Of a DNA stretch of 9,508 nucleotides, positions 1-5,163 are shown piece after piece. The translations under genes were made by a program, and so were the position numbers. Each line of letters starts with the position of its first letter. The stretch's first letter is position 1. This stretch comes from Bacteroidales bacterium (GTDB lineage Bacteria; Bacteroidota; Bacteroidia; Bacteroidales; UBA7960), in NCBI GenBank assembly GCA_007132825.1, contig SLNX01000121.1, positions 1 through 9,508 of the forward strand. The letters are read 5' to 3'. The notes under the pieces are model-generated. The model saw only the letters and a program-made list of their open reading frames with translations. It did no database searches and was not told where the DNA came from.

Positions 1-561
1 GTTGCGCACATCAATGATAAGGCCCTTTAATTGGTCCGGATTGTTTAAGATCTGTAAGAGGTTATCCAGGTTTCCATCGCTAACGGGACTGCCGAAACTG
101 CCATAGTATACGTAGAGAATGTTGTCATCATTTCCAACAGGAGCGACAATGAACGGACCAATGTAACGTTGTCTCCCACGGAGATACTCCCGCTCAATGA
201 TCGAGAAATAGAAGTTTTCCGGACTGTTAAGGTACCATTCCCAGTAACGGGAGCGGTCGAACGAACTTAGCAGATTTACATGACCGTCGCGAAGCTCATA
301 AAGCATCTCTGCGCACAGATCAAAGAGTTCGACGGGTGTCATATCCGGTGAAATCTGCGGCCGGAAATGATCATAAACGGCATCCCAGTCTATCCCCTTC
401 TCTTCAAAAAACGAGTAATGGTGGTCTGTAAAAGTCCATATCTCATCAAAAACCGTTACAGGATCCTGGCCGGGATCATCATCCATAAAAATCTTCTCAC
501 AAGAAACAGACAATATAAATAAGCTACCGGATAGTAAAACAATCTGAAAATATGACTTCAT
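1..561 (-). CDS. S41-family (C-terminal-processing/tricorn-type) protease lipoprotein, partial
   Basis: Reading leftward from the ATG at 561-559, the frame stays open for 187 codons to the window edge, so only the N-terminal part is present. The protein starts with a hydrophobic segment ending in LSVSC, a lipobox with the lipidated cysteine at residue 21, so it is probably an outer-membrane or periplasmic lipoprotein. Residues 36-100 contain a stretch typical of the S41 N-terminal region (FDEIWTFTDHHYSFFEEKGIDW, split here as FDEIW and HHYSFF, then ELRDGHVNL). The last visible residues, GLIIDVRN, match the strand that leads into the S41 core (usually DxRxNxGG). The catalytic Ser/Lys region lies beyond the edge and cannot be checked. 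Acidic residues follow the cysteine (MDDDP), which resembles surface-export signals in this phylum, though this is only suggestive. It lies 12 bases downstream of the beta-barrel gene and probably shares its transcript. Confidence 0.82.
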   Translation of the reverse strand, partial: MKSYFQIVLLSGSLFILSVSCEKIFMDDDPGQDPVTVFDEIWTFTDHHYSFFEEKGIDWDAVYDHFRPQISPDMTPVELFDLCAEMLYELRDGHVNLLSSFDRSRYWEWYLNSPENFYFSIIEREYLRGRQRYIGPFIVAPVGNDDNILYVYYGSFGSPVSDGNLDNLLQILNNPDQLKGLIIDVRN

Positions 562-573
562 AATCAAACCTTT

Positions 574-1437
574 TTAATTCATCAAAAACAAAAGTTCAAG
601 AACCAATTGATGGCTGGTGTTATAGAGACTGAGACCATGGTCGCCCCTGATATGAGAATAATCCCAAACGTAACCGATGCGCAGTCGATTCGGATTATTC
701 ATGCGGCCCAGCTGTCTGTTGTAATGGATCCCGGTGACTATATGTCTGTAATTGCCGGGATGTAACCACAAATCAACATTGTTTGTCAACACCTCACCTC
801 CAGAAGATCCAAGCTGGTAAGATGCACCATACTCCGGAATCCTGATTCCGTATCCAAAAATGCCAAATGCCAATGAAAAATCGAAGTTAAATCCCCTGTC
901 AAAAAGATAAACTGTGTGTGTAACATCAAGCCGGGGCTTTAAATTAGTAATCAGATCAGCATAAAGAAAAGAATTGCTTAATACGGGTGCAATCCGTAAA
1001 TTTGCATAAGTATCAATTTGGCCACCAACGTAATAATCAGCAAGGCTTCGAATATTCAATTTGCGCAAATGGGAATAGTGGATTTCAATAAAAGGATTAT
1101 TAACCGTAGTACCTGCATGCTGCGGATTTAACAGCTGAAACCCGATACCGGCAAAATTTAATTCAGTTCTGTAGCGCGCATTTTCAGCATACCTGCTGAA
1201 CGATAAGACCACACCGGGACCGACATAATGCAGGTTAGACATGCGTTGATCGAGCAAACGGGCATAGGTAAAACCCTGACCAATTTTGAAGAAAACATCA
1301 TTAGCCGGCATATCGGCTATGTGCGTCGGACGAAGATGCCCCTGATCCCTTTGCTGATAAAGGTTTAAATGCCCTCCTTCAGCATTATGGATACCAAAAA
1401 GGATCAGAAAGAGCAAAAAAAGAAAACGTATTTTCAT
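574..1437 (-). CDS. Exported outer-membrane beta-barrel-like protein of unknown function
   Basis: I do not recognise a named family. The chosen start (ATG at 1437-1435) gives 287 residues beginning MKIRFLFLLFLILFG, a clear Sec signal peptide ending near residue 20. The longer frame back to 1482 would put 15 residues ahead of the signal and would start upstream of the likely transcription start, so I reject it. The mature part has no further membrane helix. It shows many short alternating polar/hydrophobic segments rich in Tyr, Gly and Asn (for example YHVG-like turns, RLRIGYVWDYSHIRG, LVLELLFLMN at the very end), as expected of antiparallel barrel strands. The last residue is Asn rather than the usual aromatic, which slightly weakens the barrel call. 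It is followed after 12 bases by the S41 protease gene, suggesting a functional pair in the envelope. Confidence 0.7.
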   Translation of the reverse strand: MKIRFLFLLFLILFGIHNAEGGHLNLYQQRDQGHLRPTHIADMPANDVFFKIGQGFTYARLLDQRMSNLHYVGPGVVLSFSRYAENARYRTELNFAGIGFQLLNPQHAGTTVNNPFIEIHYSHLRKLNIRSLADYYVGGQIDTYANLRIAPVLSNSFLYADLITNLKPRLDVTHTVYLFDRGFNFDFSLAFGIFGYGIRIPEYGASYQLGSSGGEVLTNNVDLWLHPGNYRHIVTGIHYNRQLGRMNNPNRLRIGYVWDYSHIRGDHGLSLYNTSHQLVLELLFLMN

Positions 1438-1465
1438 TATTTTGATGGGATATGTTAGTAACCTG

Positions 1466-1473
1466 CAAAGATA
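1466..1473 (-). promoter_or_regulatory. Bacteroidota-type -7 box for the beta-barrel/protease unit
   Basis: On the minus strand the sequence reads TATCTTTG, a full match to the TAnnTTTG -7 consensus of the Bacteroidota primary sigma factor. Transcription would begin about 22 bases before the ATG at 1437. No TTTG-like -33 box is visible at the normal distance; that position is occupied by the 7-base tandem repeat. Confidence 0.5.
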
Positions 1474-1486
1474 AACCATCATAATC

Positions 1487-1535
1487 GATTACCGATTATC
1501 GATTACCAATTATCGATTATCGATTATCAGTTATG
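1487..1535. repeat. 7-base tandem repeat, GATTAYC, about seven copies
   Basis: Successive units are GATTACC, GATTATC, GATTACC, AATTATC, GATTATC, GATTATC and a degenerate AGTTATG; a further degenerate unit (CATAATC) precedes them. The tract lies in the divergent region between the beta-barrel gene and rlmN. It covers the expected -33 position of the minus-strand promoter. It is non-coding on both strands, apart from the rejected 5' extension of the beta-barrel frame, which stops at 1482. Confidence 0.85.
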
Positions 1536-1602
1536 ATTATTAAAAAACAATAAACAATGGGTGACAAAGAATGGCCATACGGGTAAAACGAAAATGAATC
1601 AT

Positions 1603-1610
1603 TATTTTTG
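1603..1610 (+). promoter_or_regulatory. Bacteroidota-type -7 box for rlmN
   Basis: TATTTTTG matches TAnnTTTG and lies only 5 bases before the first ATG of rlmN (1616). Transcription starting 5-8 bases downstream would give an essentially leaderless message for that ATG, or a leader of about 15 bases for the second ATG at 1631. No -33 box is evident. Confidence 0.4.
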
Positions 1611-1615
1611 CAAAG

Positions 1616-2662
1616 ATGAGTCAGGACCACATGAAAAACGATCAGAAGCGCAATATTTACGGCGCAACGCTGGATGAACTGGCAGCCATTGCCGAGAAGC
1701 ATTCCATTCCATCCTATGCAGCGGGTCAAATTGCCGGGTGGCTCTACAAGCATCACGCGGATGCCTGGGGTCAAATGACCAATCTTTCAAAGCAGGTTAG
1801 AAAAATGCTGCAGGACTTTTATACGTTAGATGTGGCAGATCCTGTTGATGTAATTGTTTCCTCGGATGGCACAAAAAAATACCTTTTTAATGTGAATGGG
1901 ATGGGCAATGTTGAGTCGGCCTACATTCCTGAAGGTGAACGACATACTCTGTGTGTTTCATCCCAGATTGGCTGCAGGATGGGCTGCAATTTTTGCATGA
2001 CCGGGCGGATGGGATTTCATGGGCAGTTGGGGAGTGGAGATATATTGAATCAAATTCGCAGTATCCCGGAAAGAGATCAGCTCACGAACATTGTATATAT
2101 GGGAATGGGTGAACCTTTCGACAATACGGATGAGGTGCTCAAAAGTTTAGAGGTGCTGACTTCTGATTGGGGGTTTGGAATGAGTCCGAAAAGGATTACC
2201 GTATCCACCATTGGTGTGTTACCCGGGATGAAACGTTTCCTGGAAGAAAGCAGATGCAATCTTGCAGTCAGTCTTCATAGCCCCTTCGAGGAGGAGCGCA
2301 GGGCATTGATGCCTATGAATAAAGCTTATCCGCTGAAAGAGGTATTGGATACCATCAGAAGTTTTCCAAAAGGAAAACAACGGCGGATTTCATTTGAATA
2401 CATTGTTTTTGGGGGATATAACCACTCTGCATCACATGTTAAGGAACTGGCACGGGTATTGCAGGGTATTGCCTGCAGGATCAATCTGATCCGTTTTCAC
2501 AGCATCCCGGATAGCCACCTTAAGCCCCCGTCGGAAGCTGATTTGAATCAATTTAAGACATTACTGGAAGCTAAAGGATTCATCACCATCATCAGGAAGT
2601 CGCGCGGACAGGATATAAATGCAGCTTGCGGAATGCTGGCCAATGAATCGGTTAAAAAATGA
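1616..2662 (+). CDS. rlmN: Dual-specificity rRNA/tRNA adenine C2-methyltransferase RlmN (radical SAM)
   Basis: RlmN methylates C2 of A2503 in 23S rRNA and A37 in some tRNAs, using a [4Fe-4S] cluster, S-adenosylmethionine and two catalytic cysteines. The 348-residue product has the whole family pattern. An N-terminal accessory domain spans about residues 1-100. The radical SAM cluster motif CxxxCxxC is at C120, C124 and C127. The SAM-binding GMGEP is at 163-167, VSTIG at 196-200 and NLAVSLHSP at 215-223. C113 (in TLCVSSQ) matches E. coli Cys118, and C338 (in DINAACGML) matches the methyl-carrying Cys355. Length is near normal, slightly short at both ends. The first ATG (1616) is used here, but ATG 1631 (MKNDQ) is an equally good start given the promoter box at 1603-1610. 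Cfr, the C8 methyltransferase, is less likely because the whole protein follows the RlmN pattern. The GH3 gene follows after 4 bases. Confidence 0.93.
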   Translation: MSQDHMKNDQKRNIYGATLDELAAIAEKHSIPSYAAGQIAGWLYKHHADAWGQMTNLSKQVRKMLQDFYTLDVADPVDVIVSSDGTKKYLFNVNGMGNVESAYIPEGERHTLCVSSQIGCRMGCNFCMTGRMGFHGQLGSGDILNQIRSIPERDQLTNIVYMGMGEPFDNTDEVLKSLEVLTSDWGFGMSPKRITVSTIGVLPGMKRFLEESRCNLAVSLHSPFEEERRALMPMNKAYPLKEVLDTIRSFPKGKQRRISFEYIVFGGYNHSASHVKELARVLQGIACRINLIRFHSIPDSHLKPPSEADLNQFKTLLEAKGFITIIRKSRGQDINAACGMLANESVKK

Positions 2663-2666
2663 ACCT

Positions 2667-4193
2667 ATGGCAGTAATTGGAAACATCATAAAAACAACAC
2701 TTGAGATTGCCGACAAGCTCATCCCTGATAAATCGCCTGTGGAGGCGCAAAAGGCAGTGCTTCGGCATCTGCTTGAAAAGGCAGAAAAAACTGCCTTTGG
2801 CCAGCATCATGAATTCAAGGCAATTCTTAAGGAGCAAAACATACAGGCGGCCTTTGCTTCTGCAGTGCCATATCACGATTATGATTTGATGAACAAACGT
2901 TGGTGGCAGCAGCAAAGGCTGGAAGGATTAAAGGATCATACCTGGCCAGGGACAACCGGGTATTATGCATTGAGTGCCGGTACAACCGGAAAAAACAGCA
3001 AAAGGATACCTGTTACCGAGGAGATGCTAGAAGCGATACGAAAAACAAGCATTTTGCAGGTCCTGAATTCCCCAAACTTCAACTTTCCTGCAGACTTTTT
3101 CGAGAAAGAGATCATGATGCTGGGGAGCAGTGCGCGGCTGAAAAGGAACAAAGGGTGGCAAGAGGGTGAAATAAGCGGCATATCAGCATCAAACATTCCA
3201 CAATGGTTTGAAAGGTTTTATAGACCGGGCAAAAAAATCGCATCCATAACCGACTGGGACAAGCGTGTGGAGGCGATTGCTAAAAATGCAAAAGAATGGG
3301 ACATCGGGGCCATGGCCGGCATACCATCATGGAATGAACTGATGATAAAACGTTTACTAGAATATCACAAGGTTGAAAACATACATGAAATCTGGCCAAA
3401 TCTTCATGCTTTTGTTTCGGGAGGCGTGGCTTTTGAACCTTACAGGAAATCGTTTGAAAAGCTCCTCGCCAGACCAATAACAATCATGGACACCTATCTT
3501 GCCTCAGAAGGATTTCTTGCCTACCAGGCCAGACCCAACAGGGAGATGGCCATGAAACTGTCGACAAACAGTGGGCTTTATTTCGAATTTGTCCCTTTTA
3601 CCGAAGACCACATCGATGAGCTTGGCAGTGTTCGACAGGATGCCAAATCCGTTGGACTGGAGGAGGTGAAGGAAGGCACCGATTACGTCATTATCATCAG
3701 TACTGTTTCCGGGGCATGGCGATACATCATAGGAGATACGATACGGTTCACGAATAAAGACCGGTCAGAGATCATCATTACAGGGCGTACAAAACATTTC
3801 CTGAATGTGGTGGGCTCACAACTTTCCGTCATCCAGATGAACAAGGCGATGAAGGCAATGGAACAACAATTCGGGCTGTCTATTCCTGAGTTTACCGTTG
3901 CCGCAGTTAGGGAAAACGACGAATACCTTCATCACTGGTACATAGGATCAGATAAAAAAACCGATACGAAAATATTTGCCCGGGCACTCGACGGGCATCT
4001 CCAACAAATGAACAAGGCCTATAAAATGGCACGTTCGAAAGCCCTTAAGGATGTTCGGGTGAGCATTACATCTCCCGGCACATTTCACGCCTGGATCGTA
4101 AAAAACAAATCCAAGGGGGGGCAGGTAAAAGTCCCGCGTGTGATGAAAGAGTCAGATTTCCTGAAATGGCAAGCATTTGCACAAAAAAAGTAA
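2667..4193 (+). CDS. GH3-family acyl-adenylate-forming enzyme (auxin-responsive GH3-like)
   Basis: Plant GH3 enzymes adenylate carboxylic acids such as jasmonate or auxin and join them to amino acids; the substrates of bacterial homologues are not established, so only acyl-adenylate chemistry is suggested. From the ATG at 2667 the protein has 508 residues, usual for the bacterial family. Visible motifs are the ATP-loop SAGTTGKNSK (103-112), YLASEG (277-282), YIIGDTIRF (353-361), GRTKHFLNVVG (373-383) and a C-terminal KVPRVMK (488-494). There is no signal peptide, so it is cytoplasmic. Upstream in-frame ATGs at 2619 and 2643 overlap the rlmN 3' end. The 2667 start was chosen because MAVIGNIIK matches the usual family N-terminus and it lies 4 bases after the rlmN stop. 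It is almost certainly co-transcribed with rlmN, although no metabolic link between the two is obvious. Confidence 0.88.
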   Translation: MAVIGNIIKTTLEIADKLIPDKSPVEAQKAVLRHLLEKAEKTAFGQHHEFKAILKEQNIQAAFASAVPYHDYDLMNKRWWQQQRLEGLKDHTWPGTTGYYALSAGTTGKNSKRIPVTEEMLEAIRKTSILQVLNSPNFNFPADFFEKEIMMLGSSARLKRNKGWQEGEISGISASNIPQWFERFYRPGKKIASITDWDKRVEAIAKNAKEWDIGAMAGIPSWNELMIKRLLEYHKVENIHEIWPNLHAFVSGGVAFEPYRKSFEKLLARPITIMDTYLASEGFLAYQARPNREMAMKLSTNSGLYFEFVPFTEDHIDELGSVRQDAKSVGLEEVKEGTDYVIIISTVSGAWRYIIGDTIRFTNKDRSEIIITGRTKHFLNVVGSQLSVIQMNKAMKAMEQQFGLSIPEFTVAAVRENDEYLHHWYIGSDKKTDTKIFARALDGHLQQMNKAYKMARSKALKDVRVSITSPGTFHAWIVKNKSKGGQVKVPRVMKESDFLKWQAFAQKK

Positions 4194-4226
4194 CCAGAAT
4201 TAACCACTTATCATTTTTTTTGACCC

Positions 4227-4238
4227 AATAAGCTTATT
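4227..4238. repeat. Perfect 12-base palindrome upstream of the LytTR promoter
   Basis: AATAAGCTTATT reads the same on both strands. It lies 10 bases upstream of the proposed -33 box (4249-4252), a position where a dimeric regulator could bind. It has no loop and no T-run in the form of a classical terminator, and no terminator was seen elsewhere after the GH3 gene. Confidence 0.5.
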
Positions 4239-4314
4239 TTAAACCATATTTGTTTGTTTTTATGTTGTATATATTTAATTTTACGACGTATTAACAATTA
4301 TAAACATGGTTTAA
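4239..4314. repeat. 9-base inverted repeat bracketing the LytTR-pair promoter
   Basis: TTAAACCAT (4239-4247) and ATGGTTTAA (4306-4314) are exact reverse complements, separated by 58 bases. The left arm ends one base before the proposed -33 box and the right arm ends two bases before the first LytTR start codon. In the mRNA the right arm would cover the ribosome-binding region; in DNA the two arms could be paired operator half-sites. A 9-base match over this distance in AT-rich DNA could also arise by chance. Confidence 0.45.
4249..4277 (+). promoter_or_regulatory. Probable promoter of the LytTR gene pair
   Basis: TTTG at 4249-4252 and TATATTTA at 4270-4277 resemble the Bacteroidota -33 (TTTG) and -7 (TAnnTTTG) boxes, with a 17-base spacer (usual is about 19-21). 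A second TTTG at 4253-4256 is nearer still. The same -7 sequence recurs in the promoter of the downstream lipoprotein gene. The leader would be about 33 bases. Confidence 0.35.
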
Positions 4315-4316
4315 GT

Positions 4317-4661
4317 ATGAAAACAGTGATCAGAAAAGATGGCTTATGGGTGCGAAATAAGGAATTGATTCGTTTAATCCCTTTCAGGGATATTTCACAC
4401 ATCCTGCATTGCGATGGACTTACGGAAATACATACCGGTAATGAACTTTTGAAGCGGACTCTTATCCCGCTTGGAGGACTGGAACAGAAGATGCCGGAAA
4501 CTTTCTTTTTCCGAATACACAGAAACTACATTATAAACAGGCTGCATATCAGGCGGTGTGATCCCGAAAGCCGTTTTGTCGTATTTGCAGGCGGCAGGCA
4601 GTTTCCGGTTTCACGCCGTCGCAGAAAAGATTTTCAAAGATTTATTAACCAAAATGTATAA
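4317..4661 (+). CDS. Stand-alone LytTR-domain DNA-binding protein (first of two)
   Basis: This 114-residue protein is essentially one LytTR domain, the DNA-binding fold usually attached to a response-regulator receiver domain. Recognisable parts are the N-terminal strands (residues 1-22), IPFRDISHILHCDG (22-35), the helix GGLEQKMPETFFFRIHRNYIIN (about 53-74, with the family signature FFRIHRxYIIN) and the basic end FPVSRRRRKDF. No receiver domain, membrane segment or other module is present, so phosphorylation control is not evident. The start at 4317 was chosen over 4254 because the extra N-terminal stretch is hydrophobic and AT-rich, encodes no domain and overlaps the promoter. A second LytTR gene follows after 6 bases. 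It probably acts as a transcription factor; its target is unknown, with the neighbouring promoters as the obvious candidates. Confidence 0.88.
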   Translation: MKTVIRKDGLWVRNKELIRLIPFRDISHILHCDGLTEIHTGNELLKRTLIPLGGLEQKMPETFFFRIHRNYIINRLHIRRCDPESRFVVFAGGRQFPVSRRRRKDFQRFINQNV

Positions 4662-4667
4662 TTTAAA

Positions 4668-4988
4668 ATGCATAAAAGTAGACACATTCAGGACAATATT
4701 GCAAAGAAACCGGACATTGATTATTTCTTTTTGTTTAAGGGTTTTACCATAATGGTGATGCAAAATGGTTCCAATGAGGTTGTGGACCTGCCATTAAACA
4801 GCATTGAACGGTGGTTGAATGATCAGCTGTTTTTCAGAATTCATCGGTCATACCTTGTCAACTTACGCAGCATCAGGGAGCTTAGGATCAGAAACAAGCA
4901 GTTGCTAATCCAGATGCGCGGTCATGAATTGCCTGTTGCACGGCGAAAGAAAAAACAGTTACTGGATATGCTGGGGATGGTCAATTGA
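4668..4988 (+). CDS. Stand-alone LytTR-domain DNA-binding protein (second of two)
   Basis: A 106-residue protein that again consists only of a LytTR domain. FFRIHRSYLVNLRSIRELR is a near-perfect copy of the family signature, and it is followed by ELPVARRKKKQLLDML, the usual basic C-terminus. The N-terminus is about 10 residues shorter than that of its neighbour, and its first strands are poorly conserved (KKPDIDYFFLFKGF aligns with the neighbour's IPFRDISHILHCDG). The domain may therefore be slightly trimmed or may need a partner. The two proteins are clearly related but strongly diverged outside the signature, so this is not a recent duplication. It starts 6 bases after the first LytTR stop and is almost surely co-transcribed. 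The start codon ATG at 4668 has no clear Shine-Dalgarno sequence. The next gene, the dCache lipoprotein, starts 175 bases downstream behind its own promoter. Confidence 0.85.
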   Translation: MHKSRHIQDNIAKKPDIDYFFLFKGFTIMVMQNGSNEVVDLPLNSIERWLNDQLFFRIHRSYLVNLRSIRELRIRNKQLLIQMRGHELPVARRKKKQLLDMLGMVN

Positions 4989-5004
4989 TGGCATTTTCTT
5001 TTAT

Positions 5005-5061
5005 TTTTTCCCACTTTTTTGCTTTATCACAAATATTTACATATATTTAGAGTGGGAAAAA
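5005..5061. repeat. 11-base inverted repeat bracketing the dCache-lipoprotein promoter
   Basis: TTTTTCCCACT (5005-5015) and AGTGGGAAAAA (5051-5061) are exact reverse complements, 35 bases apart. The left arm ends two bases before the -33 box and the right arm begins two bases after the -7 box, over the expected transcription start. The arms therefore frame the promoter. This fits operator half-sites or DNA looping better than a terminator, because there is no short loop. Confidence 0.7.
5018..5049 (+). promoter_or_regulatory. Promoter of the dCache and CAP lipoprotein genes
   Basis: TTTG at 5018-5021 and TATATTTA at 5042-5049 with a 20-base spacer closely match the Bacteroidota -33/-7 arrangement (only the last base of TAnnTTTG differs). 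Transcription from about 5055 would give a leader of roughly 108 bases. The promoter sits exactly between the arms of the inverted repeat. Confidence 0.6.
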
Positions 5062-5148
5062 TGTGTGTCTTAGACATTGTATAAAAAATCCCGGTCTGCG
5101 ACAACATATGATTCCCCCTGCAAACCATTTTTAGAAATGAATCAAAAC

Positions 5149-5154
5149 AGGAGG
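5149..5154 (+). promoter_or_regulatory. Strong ribosome binding site fixing the dCache-lipoprotein start
   Basis: AGGAGG is a full Shine-Dalgarno match ending 9 bases before the ATG at 5164. Such strong sites are uncommon in this phylum. It decides the start against the in-frame TTG at 5077 and ATG at 5137, and puts the lipoprotein signal peptide at the N-terminus. Confidence 0.7.
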
Positions 5155-5163
5155 AGTGTAATT

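Noticed and set aside
1487..1535. Possible CRISPR array or phage attachment site in the 7-base repeat
   Set aside because: Units are 7 bases with no spacers, and there are no cas genes, integrase or tRNA nearby.
1616..2662. Cfr-type antibiotic-resistance methyltransferase instead of RlmN
   Set aside because: Cysteine spacing, the C113 and C338 context and the housekeeping gene context all fit RlmN; nothing specific to Cfr was seen.
4254..4316. Upstream extension of the first LytTR protein from ATG 4261 or an earlier codon
   Set aside because: The added residues match no part of the LytTR domain and overlap the likely promoter.
5108..5134. Eight-codon open frame in the leader of the dCache lipoprotein gene
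   Set aside because: It has no ribosome site and no regulatory-type codon run; such short frames are expected by chance.
5077..5163. N-terminal extension of the dCache lipoprotein from TTG 5077 or ATG 5137
   Set aside because: It would put 9-29 residues before the lipoprotein signal peptide. AGGAGG at 5149-5154 points clearly to ATG 5164.
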